Part shown: positions 43,813-53,992 of the stretch, in pieces
Position numbering within the stretch: the stretch's first letter is position 1
How the letters are laid out: every line of letters begins with the position of its first letter
Assembly (NCBI RefSeq): GCF_000165395.2
Contig: NC_010575.1
Span: forward strand, 1,411,001-1,475,000
Reading direction: 5' to 3'
DNA length: 64,000 nt
DNA from: Babesia bovis T2Bo
Lineage: Eukaryota; Apicomplexa; Aconoidasida; Piroplasmida; Babesiidae
Notes under the pieces: generated by a model
What the model saw: the letters and a program-made list of their open reading frames with translations, nothing else
Databases searched by the model: none
Told to the model about the DNA's origin: nothing
Program-made: the position numbers and the translations under genes

Positions 43813-44538
43813 TTAAAAACTGTCACAGCACTTTAATCGTAGCATGCGGGATCGTGAATCATCCACATTGATCGCCCGCGTAGAGCTTGTGGCTGACGGT
43901 TTATCGAAACGCTGCGGGTTTCGCAAAATTTCCTTGGCCAAGAGTTCAAATACTTTGGATATATTTTGTCCAGTCTTGGCGCTTGTTTCCACTAGTAGTA
44001 ATGAGTTTTCGCGCGCGTAGGTGCGGGCACTTGATAGTGTCTGCTCATATTCGTCCTTTGTGCCTAGAAGGTCTATCTTGTTTGCAACCAATATAGTTAG
44101 CGTATTGCTCGAATTGGTCATACGAATCTGGTCTACCCACGATATCGCATGCTGCAAACTACTAGAAGATGAGACATCTAAAATAACTATCGCGCAAGCT
44201 GCGCCGCGGTAGTATATTGGTGCGATACTCTTGAAGCGCTCTTGCCCTGCGGTGTCCCATATATCAAACTTGACCGTAACTTGGGCACCTGACGCATCAT
44301 CTTGTGAAGTTGGAGTCTGTATGCCACGTGTAGAACTGCCATCTTTGGGAGCAGCGCTTTCGGTGACCGCCTTAGCAGCTGGAGGACTGCAACGCACAGT
44401 GTGCATAAAAAAGGCAGCGCCGATGGTTGAAGTCGTGCTGTCTGCAAATTCTCCTCGAGTTAAACGTAAAACAAAACTCGACTTGCCGACAGATGCGTCG
44501 CCGAGCAGCACTGTCTTGTAGCTGCGTTTAGAACCCAT
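43813..44538 (-). CDS. RAB5A: Rab5A GTPase with insertion in the GTPase domain
   Basis: Small GTPase controlling endosomal or endocytic traffic, 241 residues, single exon. Nucleotide-binding motifs are GDASVGKSS (P-loop), IGAAFF (Rab5-type switch I), WDTAGQERF (switch II), NKIDL and TSAKTG. A roughly 35-residue Pro/Ala/Ser/Thr insertion (SPPAAKAVTESAAPKDG and following) sits between switch I and strand beta-3. A comparable insertion is known from Plasmodium Rab5A, supporting orthology. The C-terminus KCCDSF carries the double cysteine for prenylation. It is tail-to-tail with HAP2, with four bases between the stops. Confidence 0.9.
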   Translation of the reverse strand: MGSKRSYKTVLLGDASVGKSSFVLRLTRGEFADSTTSTIGAAFFMHTVRCSPPAAKAVTESAAPKDGSSTRGIQTPTSQDDASGAQVTVKFDIWDTAGQERFKSIAPIYYRGAACAIVILDVSSSSSLQHAISWVDQIRMTNSSNTLTILVANKIDLLGTKDEYEQTLSSARTYARENSLLLVETSAKTGQNISKVFELLAKEILRNPQRFDKPSATSSTRAINVDDSRSRMLRLKCCDSF

Positions 44539-45205
44539 AATAATACAAACAACTGAATAACCTCGAAAAACCCAGGGAACGCCACCAAAGCGTTCGAAAA
44601 GCTAATTAGCCGAGCATCAACATACACCGACTGCTATCTTTATGTAATAAGCTACAACGAGGTCATCAATAGACATGACCTACCATACACACGTACGACA
44701 AGTCAGACCAATAAACATACACCCACTTAAGTTAAAGTCCATAACTAACTATGGGTATATTAATACGATAAATCCACGTGCCTGGAAAAGGACAATAAAT
44801 AGAAGTACATGTGCCTTGGATCCAGGGGGGGTTCATACCAACGACGCAGAGAATCAACGCAGACCCCGCGCTGTATAACTATAACACAATGTAGTACAAC
44901 ATATACACATAAGAGTTCAGTATACAATGTGATATCTTTTGTTGGTTAACGATTGCAATAATCCTCATTCAACAACATTCAACGCATCTTGCATATACCA
45001 CTGTATAGCACTAATCCAAAACGGGTGATATCGCAGGATCCCATGAGCTAATTCTATTATAACATGCGAATTTATAAAAACGTATAGACACTAAGCATGT
45101 GTCTATTTTTGGTAATGTGTTAGCATACTTTTGTCGCACTTTGATTCCATTTTTAACTCATTGAGAAGTAGGTCATACTGTCGCCGTAGATTATGACAGT
45201 TGGCA
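44539..45205. other. Divergent intergenic region
   Basis: About 665 nt between the Rab5A start and a plus-strand gene. No supported gene, RNA or repeat; a short G-run occurs at 44824-44832. Confidence 0.55.
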
Positions 45206-46602
45206 ATGCGTATCCCTAGTGCATCACCCAGCAGTGCTGTGGTTAACTTCGAGACGCACTGTACCGAATACTTTCACCCAAGCGTGCTTGCATATATCAT
45301 ACGCAACAGGGCGGCCCAGCTGGCGAGATATGGCCATGGAGTGAGCGTCACAGCCAAAATACGTGACGAACTGGATAGAATCACTGCCGCAGCGGTTAGT
45401 ACCAGCTGCCATCTAAGCCCTCAGACGGGAGCCACTCTGCTCCTATCATTTGCTAAATTGGTATGTTAAATATAGTCTAATGTGATTTACTGACGCCCTT
45501 TGAGCGTTTGTTTCTAGTATCTCTACAAAGCCTATATACATCATATGCAGGACTATGTAAAACCTGAGCTTACTTGTCAACTTACTGAGCATTTTGACTT
45601 TGCTGAAGCTTCACCGAAGGCTATCGCTGTGGTACTTAATGCCATATCCAGACAACCGCATTCCTTGCAGCACGTCTATCGTGAATTTTGGGATGAACTG
45701 CCAAGGGCAATATCTTGCTTTGGAAGCACATCAAGTCTACAGGATGTTGCATCGTGCAGCTTGTCACTGTCGAAAATAATATCTGCCTGCCGGAATGCTG
45801 GAGTATCATCTAAGATTGGTGGGCATACTTACAGGAATATATGCAATCTTTTGAAAACTGTCTTGCTGTTAGCTCAATCGCGGCTGCAGGAGTCGGGGCC
45901 ACAAGAGTACAAGCCCAAAGAGCTGACCTCGATACTGCAGGCAGCTTATACAATAAAGGGCCAACCCCGCGTAGTAGTCATCCACTTGTTGAATCATCTA
46001 AAGAATGCAATACCAACGTCAATATACGGTATGTTTTGTGGTAGCCACATCTAAGCATAGCAGGTGTTGACGACACCCTATTTACGCTAGATATACTGCC
46101 ACCACCGGACTTAGATGGAGACACTATAGATGAACGCAGGATCAAGCGTGATATCGCTCGAGCTGAGAAATCGTTTGTTGAATGGGCATTTGAGTATATA
46201 GTTGACCACCTCAAGTGTCTAAGTGATGCTGAGCTGGCTCGCATTGCTGCGGCATGCAATCGCTTGCGGGCATGGTCAAAAGATGAATTCGTTTGCGAAT
46301 TCGCATTATCTTGGGAGAAGATAATAGCGAATGGCGACAACATAACTCCACGTAACCTTAGCCAGGCGGCATGTTACTTTCTCCGTCGATATGAAGCTTC
46401 GGTTCAGAAAGAACTGGATGCTACTAATTCAGAGGAACACCTGAAGGCATCGCAGATATCGCACATATGTGCCAAAATAGGCGACATTTTACACGATTAC
46501 GCCAGTTCACGTTACACCAAACAGGATCTACATCGGGTAGAGGAACTGATGCAGGTGGCAGACCACTGTAGAGCGAAACGCTTCCTTAAGGGCGCCGCAT
46601 GA
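45206..46602 (+). CDS. Hypothetical all-helical repeat-like protein, 434 aa
   Basis: Three exons (45206-45460, 45518-46028, 46064-46602) with introns of 57 and 35 nt. The protein is almost entirely helical, with short repeated helices such as KAIAVVLNAISRQP, LQDVASCSLSLSKIISACR, KELTSILQAAYTIKGQ and DAELARIAAACNRLRAW. This resembles the FASTK/heptatricopeptide-type arrays that accompany RAP domains in apicomplexan mitochondria, but I see no RAP domain at the C-terminus. The N-terminus has few acidic residues. Likely role in organelle RNA metabolism is inference only. No membrane segments. Confidence 0.65.
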
Positions 46603-46695
46603 TAGCCTCAATGCATTAAACGTAGTCCACGCCATGTATTACACATAAATAGTAAAACTAACTAAATAGCAACAGAGATTGATTATTGGTAGTTA

Positions 46696-48501
46696 CTATT
46701 GACCGTGACCACGTTTGTTTGATACCTGCTTGGAGAGCATTGCTACCCAGCTGTTTCCACGGTCACGAACTGCGGTTTCATGGTCACTGCGTAATGTTTC
46801 TAACATAATACCCTGGGATCTACGGTACAGATTAGTGACCTCTTCGGGTATATCTTCATCCGAGGAGACGGAACTTGGTACCGGTAGTCCGTGGCCAATT
46901 GCGTACATTCGACACAGCATGCGTTTAAGGCGCTTCATACGTCGGAAGTTGGCTGGATACATTGCTATGGATAGAATGTCGACTTTGCAGCAGTCACCAC
47001 TAAGGTTGGATACAAGCATGATATCTTCATGATCAAGCATCGATGCCAGGCTTTCGAGTGTTGATCCCAATTGCTTCAGATATGAGCAAACGGCCTTTGG
47101 GTTAACCCTCTTGATTAAACAGCATGATTCCTCATTTTCTGTAGTTTGTGACGAATAAGTAACATGACCTACTGGGACCCTCGAAGACCTTGCGGTAACA
47201 TAGTTTCTGGAAGTCACGTAAGACTATTATGTGATTAGACGGTTCAGCTGCATCCTTATCGCGTAAAAACGCGCTGAAAGCATTCACACTGGCAGCGTCG
47301 CTGTCTGTAGGCTCCAGTATAATCGATGGTGGTAATATCTACTGATTATGTATTATAGCACCATTACTTACACTTTGGTAATCACTTGCCATAGGATCGT
47401 ATAGATGCACCTGCGATGTTGAAAGAATCTCAGCATCTTCCATTAGACCGCAGGCACGCGGGTCCAATATATCAACTAGGGTACGTACGCCAGGTGTCAG
47501 GGTCATAACACCTTCCATGGCTAAGAACATGGTAGTCGATGCATCTACGTACGAATCATGTCCACTGTCACGTACAAGCTCTATTCCTATATGTTGTTTT
47601 ACCTGGATTACATAAACAGAATAGAGGCGGTGCTTACCAAAGACTTTAATGATGGTTTGTTGTGACGGCGAGGTGCGATATACTGCAGTGCAGTGTCCAA
47701 TACGTTAAAATGTGCGATTTCGCAAGCTCTAGGAAATATTAACACTCTACACAAAACATACTTTAGGTCATTATCGAGTGAGTGTCCCACTAATATAGTA
47801 TCAGGTCCAATTAGCATATTGAGACATTCCTGGATATCCGAAAGTCGTATTGTCACGTCCTCAAGGGATTCTGCAGTTATGCCGGAATAAGGGGTTCGGT
47901 AGTCCTGGATATCACCTTCTGGTTTAACCAAAGCATCAAACACCGTATTGAGCAAGCTGTCGACTATGGTAATCCTTGCCAGTGCAGTCACCCCGCCAGC
48001 CGTAACCATTTCGCAATCAATTGCGAAAGTCCTGCCAAAGTCACAATCATCTTTTAGTTTATAGGCGGTAGCTGCATACTTACGGATTAACTCTTTGTCA
48101 AAGTGGCTTGGTATATTATGAGAACCAGTAGCTTCTTGCGTGTTGCTACTGTTTTCAGCCTTTTCTATATCGTTACTCTGTGTATAATCGTCATCTTTAC
48201 AAGTGGAATCTAGAATTGAAGTGAATTCTGAAGCTATATAGTGTTCTATATCCTCTGTAAGTTCATCCCTATTTTTACAAATACGACGTGATCGAGTTAC
48301 GTTAGCCATCAATATGGCAAAAAACTGCTCCTCAGTTACACTTTCTGTGACTATATTAGATACGGCGGTACTACTATCTGAAGGTGTAATAATGGCGTTT
48401 TCAAAAATAAAATCCCAGCCTTCCGTATGCCGTAACTCGGCACGACCCAAGGTGAATGCTCTTATGGATCGAGGAACAGAATCGGTATTTATTTTTTCCA
48501 T
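46696..48501 (-). CDS. REX-type DEDDh 3'-5' RNA exonuclease
   Basis: RNase D-fold exonuclease of the REXO1/REX family, which trims structured RNAs such as 5S rRNA or snRNAs. Four exons (48501-47638, 47602-47372, 47338-47173, 47138-46696) encode 567 residues; introns are 33-35 nt. The catalytic set is complete: FAIDCEMVTAGG (D, E), ILVGHSLDNDLKYV (D) and ELVRDSGHDSYVDA (H, D); the last motif lies in exon 2. The N-terminal 190 residues are Ser/Thr/Asp/Glu-rich. The C-terminal 250 residues follow the nuclease domain and contain VLRDFQKLCYRKVF and a basic helix (FRRMKRLKRMLCRMY); they match no domain I know. Confidence 0.85.
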
Positions 48502-48626
48502 AAGTAACAATCTCTGTGAAATGTGTAACAGTCTAGTGGAAACTCACTTTTATAATGTTACATGATACACTGTCGTCACTTATGCGTGGATTGCAGCTGC
48601 ATTTATTAACAACATATATGTTATAC

Positions 48627-48950
48627 CTACAGACGATTCAAATTACTTCCCTGAGTACCACGGAATATAATTGATAGTGCATCCAGGTCGTCCATTAAGT
48701 AATCGGCATCGAGGTATGGCACCGCCACTAACACGTTATGATGTGATCGTGGCCTTCCCTGCCGTAAGTTCAATGGGCATTTAGTCCGTGCGGCATTGCT
48801 CATTAACCTATATCGTATCTAGTCCTTGACATGGACATACCATGACAGAAACAGCTGGAACTGCTTCCACTCAATAGGAGCGCTTCGATGCTGTAGAAGC
48901 GGCTGTAAGGTGTATGCCGGCACATCGCCGGAGTCAGTACAAGTAGTCAT
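48627..48950 (-). CDS. Small two-exon gene, 96 aa, unknown
   Basis: Not recognised, and too short to stand out as a reading frame. Exon 1 (48950-48841) reads MTTCTDSGDVPAYTLQPLLQ and continues to QFQLFLSW. A 33-nt intron (48840-48808) joins LMSNAARTKCPLNLRQGR, and exon 2 (48807-48627) continues through HHNVLVAVPYLDADYLMDDL to a TAG. The phases fit, the coding half is GC-richer than its flanks, and the splice sites are canonical. No signal peptide or membrane segment. It lies 43 nt downstream of the cyclin stop on the same strand. It could be a small subunit of a conserved complex. Confidence 0.6.
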
Positions 48951-48993
48951 TATACATGTAGAATGCAATGATATTAGCGATAAAGGAAAAGTT

Positions 48994-50257
48994 TTATTTA
49001 GTGTCGCTATATATGGCAAGATACATGTCAAGAATCTCACCTAAATAACAGTGTAAGGAGGTATAGGAAATAATAATGCTACACACACATAACACATACC
49101 AGCCTTCTGCTGCTCATTTTCGAGTGCTGAACGCGAAGCAAAGTGCTTATCGTAGCATTCCTGAATGCTATGGAACCATAGTAATACTAAATTACCACGA
49201 TGCGATTAATGGTATCAGTAAGCAATGTTAGCTTGGATCGGTCGTCCTTAAGTAGCTTCTTGAGGAGGAACCTATGCAAGATAGTCGTCCATACGACGTA
49301 ATTTACCCATCAAAAGAAATCAAACTGCCAAGCTTAGCTTTGCAATGACGTGAAAAGGCACCCACTGCTAGTTGAGTAGGAGTATAAACAAAAATGAGCC
49401 TACGTAGCATAAAACAGCACACATTCTATCCTACTCTGGAACTTCGTGCATGACTACACAATCCTTCTCAGCGGCAGTGCAAACCGAAAGAAGGATCCCT
49501 AAATGCTCGCCCATAATAATATCGTCAATGCCTAAAGTCTCCTTGATGTACTGACACCAGTTAGAAACCACGAAACGACTCTACCTCAATACACCGCATC
49601 CGTAGCACGTGCATGGTATCAGATGTGTGAATTATCAAAAAGTTGAAGTCCAGGGCATCACATACAGTGGACTCCTGCTCGAATACACCTACACTATACA
49701 GTGAAAACACGGTTGTACTAACGCAAGACGTTAAGCCCGTCGACAGCACCCAGCAGCTTGTCTATATAATAATTGCGCCACACGTCCTCCAACTTTATGG
49801 CCAATGTTACGCATGAAAACCTGGACAGCATAAACAATGATGTACATAATCTACATTATAACACGAGGATCATGCTCAAGCATAGATCGGCGTAGATAGA
49901 AACGATTAAAATATGCCAGAGCCGTTTCCTGTAGGTAATGATCCCCTCAATCTCTTTATTACCTTCACGCAGTCCTTCATATGGTTAGCAGCAATAAATC
50001 GCGATAACTGAATTGTGTAAAAACGAAGTAACCACAGCTCTTCTTCAAACGTTGGTAGTTTCACATCATTCTTGGTGGCTAGTATTTAGATTTATATGCG
50101 TTAACCAGGTAAACATACAACGAATCCGTTCTAGAGCACGGTTAAATCCATTTTCTCGTAAACTGTTTAAATGCGATAAGGAAGGCAGCACCCATCTTTC
50201 GATGTGCGTGCTACTGGAAGGCCAAAGTGAGCCACCAGTATCGCTTGCGTCGTCCAT
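48994..50257 (-). CDS. Cyclin H-like protein (CAK/TFIIH), ten exons
   Basis: Cyclin-box protein, best match cyclin H, the partner of CDK7 in the CDK-activating kinase and TFIIH. Ten exons: 50257-50119, 50078-49963, 49928-49855, 49820-49723, 49688-49585, 49550-49435, 49399-49307, 49271-49196, 49160-49100 and 49040-48994 (307 residues; human about 320). Exon joins restore the hallmark sequence: EEELWLLRFYTIQLSRFI, ETALAYFNRFYLRRSMLEHD, PRVIMFSCVTLAIKLED, DALDFNFLIIHTSD and LIFVYTPTQLAVGAFSRH. Animal cyclin H has MYFKRFYLNNSVMEYHPR and YTPSQIAL at these points. Introns are 34-59 nt and no exon exceeds 140 nt, so the gene is easy to miss. Cyclin C is the main alternative. Confidence 0.78.
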
Positions 50258-50689
50258 TAAGCAATCGTAGTAGCATCAGTAGACAGATGTGTGACTAAAA
50301 CTTATGATCACAAAACCAATCGAAAACTTCAACATTGTTACTATACCGTATAAAATACATATGTGTAATAAATCTAAGCATGTTTAGCACATATAAAAGG
50401 ATGAAATAGACATAATATCCCCTAGGCTGTGGGGACGAGATACAGTAAACTGAAATCAAAATAGATATAAAAAAGTAACACTGTAACTTCTTTAATGTAT
50501 CGCGATATACGCGTATTTGGTATAACAATATATATTAACCCTCTGCTATAAACATAGCCCAGGAAGTTTTACAATTTTTTATGTATACTTATAAGCCGCT
50601 TAACCACGATCAAATGCCATATTTCGTACAAAAGGCTCTAGTAACCGCTATTACAACAGAAATATTGATGTGCCTATGTAGTTCGAAGG
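50258..50689. other. Divergent intergenic region
   Basis: About 430 nt, AT-rich, between the cyclin start (minus) and the UPF0652 start (plus). Nothing else seen. Confidence 0.55.
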
Positions 50690-52589
50690 ATGTCGACACC
50701 GAATAAGCTTTCAACTCTCCTTGATGGAGATAATTTAACACCTGAAGAGGATACGCTGGCCAATAGTTCAAATGCCTTAGAAAGCGAAGTGGTAGCGGTA
50801 TTAGCTAAGCTGGATCGTGTTGATCTAGCTCAGGGTGGGTGTGCTTTGTTAGCTGATCAATTAACGCAGTGGTTATGGCGCTGGGCGCACATGTCAATGT
50901 CGAACAAGTTATCAAGGATACAGTGCCTCATGTTCTCGAGAAACAGGTGAGTCGTGCTGGCAGTATATAGCATTTAATGCGCAGCACGTCGCTAGCGAAT
51001 CTGAGCAAGAAGCCCTTACGGGCATCAACCTTCTAGGACCGGAAACCTCAGCTGCTACCAACGACGAAGCTGACATGTCGGTAGACGGTGAATCGCAATC
51101 AACATCAGATTATTTCCTACACATCGCTAAATACGCTCCTCTGAGACTTACTCTCGGTGAGCGTAAGTTGATGAGACTGCTTGACAGCACGTTACACGTT
51201 AGCGAGTATACTGATAAAATTGACATTCTGCACGAGGGCAACAAGGCTCGCAAGATTGTACGCGAGATAAAAGAGGTGTGCGCTATCCTTAGTGGTTTAG
51301 CGGTGGCACATAACTACGATGATGGGCAGCGATTGGTTAAAGACAGGGAATACGATGCCAACGCTGAGTTCTTCAGGAGCGTGTTCGAGATCGGAAGGCG
51401 GTATAAAATATTAAACCCTGATAAAATTAGGAACTCCTACGGAAAGCTGATATACTTTTTAATGGACTCCAGGAAGCCGGAAATACAGGAACTATTGAAC
51501 TTTGACTGTGTTGCTCCCGTAAAGACTGTTTTTACACTATTGTCAAGTAAGAGGCGGGGTTTGGAGTTGCTCCAAGACCCGAAGCTTAAGTACGCTACTA
51601 TGGAGATCACACCTGAAGGTAAATCTCGGTATGAGGTACAGCGTGAAATATCGACTAAAGAGGAAGCTGTGAAATACTTGACCAACAAGTATGCGCGTAA
51701 GAAAGGCATTATGGGCATAGAATTTTCGTTCTTGACAAGGCCATTCTCTAGTACACAGGAGGTGTCAGATGATGTCGAGATGACCCCTGACGAGGTGCAA
51801 ACGTGTATATACTCACTGTCAGACCATAACTCCCACTTGAGGGCGTTCCGCCGCCCCTGTGACATCATGATCGCATACCTGAAGGACAATTACAATCCTC
51901 AGGATTCAAACCCTAAGTACAACCTCTCTATTAATGCAGGCTGCGAGGGCTCGAGGTTAAGCCATGGCCACGCTCGTCAGTTTACTTACGTCCTTCAATC
52001 TCTTACTCTATGGAGGGAAATAGCTCATGATATGTTTGCCTTGTGGCATTATGCTGAGGCAGATTTGTTGGACCCGGATAACCCATACAGGCTGAGGAAC
52101 ACCGGTCAGGGGTTGAATCGGGTGCAAGATGGCCACCACGTTGTCAGTGGAATGCGTAAGATACTCTACAGAGTGCAGCAGAAAGTGGGTACCTGGGTGG
52201 GATCGAATATGGTACACCTAGGTGACCACAATGTCCCAAACTCGTTCATGTTCATCGACAAATACACCCAAATACCGCGCATTCTATCGCCCATTGTTTC
52301 GTGTATCGAGAAAATACCAGAATTGTACAAATCAACAGATGCGATGAAGACTTATATTGATACACAGTTCGGAGGGCCCAAGCACCTCAAAATGCTGATA
52401 CTTACAGACTTCTTCAGACATGCCTTCGATGGAAGTGGAGCTGACAACTTCAACGATGCTGGTAGTTGCATTGACGGGCGACTCACATCAGCATGGAATT
52501 GGTGTTCCAAGATCGAGAAGAAGGCATACTTCCCCGTCTTCCTACTCACATCGTTCTGCGGTTTTGACGGCAGATTCGGTGAAAGCTAA
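50690..52589 (+). CDS. UPF0652 (DUF2009) family protein
   Basis: Conserved eukaryotic protein of unknown biochemical function. Three exons (50690-50834, 50870-50946, 50985-52589) encode 608 residues. The short middle exon was placed by phase; it reads VVMALGAHVNVEQVIKDT and continues to LEKQ. Family-typical stretches include YAPLRLTLGERKLMRLLDST, HVSEYTDKIDILHEG, KARKIVREIKEVCAILSGL, FEIGRRYKILNPDKIRNSYG and NVPNSFMFIDKYTQIPRIL. It is soluble, with no signal peptide. The N-terminal about 130 residues are acidic and lineage-specific. Confidence 0.85.
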
Positions 52590-52598
52590 CAGACAGTA

Positions 52599-52990
52599 CT
52601 AAATAAGTTTGTAAAACTCGCGTAACTGATCCTTTATCCAAGGAAGGCGTTGCACCAGTGCCTCGAACTCACTGCGTCTTAACATTAGCATGGGCTTAGT
52701 GCCGCAACAAAGAACTAGTGTAGGTTCGGAACGCAAACCATCTTTCAGATCACGGCGCATTATAAAAATTGAACGGCCTAAGGGCTCCAACTGTAGATAT
52801 AGATCAAGATCAATAGCGAACGTACCGTACCGTTACCTACTGGGATGCGATCAGGTGGTGGCCAGCCACGATAGACAGGACGGCAACTAGATTGCTCTGA
52901 TACTAGAGTACGAAATGCCTCTATTGCTGCTGCATTATCATTTCGCGCAGCGGTAAATGATCTGCAACACAACCGATTGAATGCGTTCAT
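52599..52990 (-). CDS. Small basic protein, possibly mitochondrial, 118 aa
   Basis: Not recognised. Two exons (52990-52826, 52790-52599) split by a 35-nt intron; joined sequence PVGNGTLEPLGRSIFIMRRD. The N-terminus MNAFNRLCCRSFTAARNDNA has Arg/Ser and no acidic residue for 16 positions, which suggests a mitochondrial presequence. The C-terminal half is a compact alpha/beta-looking segment (TLVLCCGTKPMLMLRRSEFE, then helix VQRLPWIKDQLREFYKLI). It converges on the UPF0652 gene, with only nine bases between the stops. It could be a mitochondrial ribosomal or respiratory-chain subunit peculiar to the lineage. Confidence 0.55.
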
Positions 52991-53992
52991 ACTATGTTAG
53001 TCGTACAAAGATAGACATAGTTCGTAACAATATTACACACATCAAAATGTGTGCATAAATATTACATTATCGTACCGTAATATAATGGCTACAGACTATT
53101 GATGTGTGTTGGTAACGGAATCAATGTGTTGCTACGGACACGACAACAACGCTGTCTACAACATTGATTTACAGGTGCGACACACTAATACATTTAAAAA
53201 TCATTAGTCCATAAAGTTATAATACGATAGCGATATATAGAAAAATCGTAGCGTAGCGGGATTGTATACAATCATATGGTATCATGTGCGGACAAATCTG
53301 TACAAACCGGTGATAGCGCCCTAAAGCGCCACTAAATTTATAAAACCCCGCAAATTGGCTAAAAAGGAAAATACGTGAAACACATTAGGGACACAGCAAA
53401 ATTAACATTTGTGCCCATGACCCAGTGTACGTCGTTAAACTCACGACGACGCCACCCCATCGGAAGTCGACGATGCGCAGAAATGCCTACACGAAGCAAT
53501 GACCATTAAACAGGTCCATCACACCACACCAGTGATAACGAGAGGTCTAAATTTGGTAGGCAATAGTCTGAATTGTGACGGAAAGTGGAAGTGGATTTCA
53601 TGTGCATGGTCATGCCGTAAAAAAGCTTAGACCAGGTCGTGCGCTGCTTTTCTCGCAGTAAAAGGCAGTATTTAAAATATTTAACGGTAAGACACAGCTT
53701 TTTTCAAAGGCAGGTGGGTCCAAAAGACTGCCTGTGTGGATGTTTAGCTGTGGACCGTTAGTGAGCGTCAAGGTTGCCAATAAGTTTTTATACGACAACA
53801 ACTACATTCAATGCAAAGTAAACATATATAGTTGTTTGACAGTAACTTTATATTAGCAGGAACAGGCTGTAGAGGTTGTCGGGAGAACTTGGCAACGGTG
53901 GCAGACAAGGTCGCAGCTGAGCTGAATAACAGGGGAGATGGTTTTTGGTGGGCGCTGCATTGACTGAGAATGCGCATCTGCAGAAATGCTAC
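52991..53992. other. Long divergent intergenic region with a foldable element
   Basis: About 1 kb between the small minus-strand gene and CAF1. The first 350 nt are AT-rich. From about 53400 to 53770 the base composition rises and contains a nested inverted-repeat structure (separate entry). About 53860-53990 is also GC-richer and could be CAF1 5' UTR. No protein gene supported. Confidence 0.5.
53682..53760. ncRNA. Candidate structured non-coding RNA element
   Basis: Three perfect nested arms: TAACGG (53682-53687) with CCGTTA (53755-53760); CACAGCT (53693-53699) with AGCTGTG (53746-53752); AGGCAG (53708-53713) with CTGCCT (53728-53733). Internal loops are asymmetric (5/2 and 8/12 nt) and the apical loop is 14 nt. 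The shape recalls an H/ACA snoRNA hairpin with a pocket-like internal loop, but I see no convincing hinge or ACA box, and the strand is undetermined. Confidence 0.35.

Noticed and set aside
53650..53665. Possible U5 snRNA loop on the minus strand (GCCTTTTACT)
   Set aside because: The ten-base loop matches, but the flanking bases cannot pair to form the U5 stem and no good Sm site with a 3' hairpin follows.
53630..53980. Minus-strand frames opposite the CAF1 5' region
   Set aside because: Low-information translations without splice-consistent joins; the foldable element is a better explanation of the composition.
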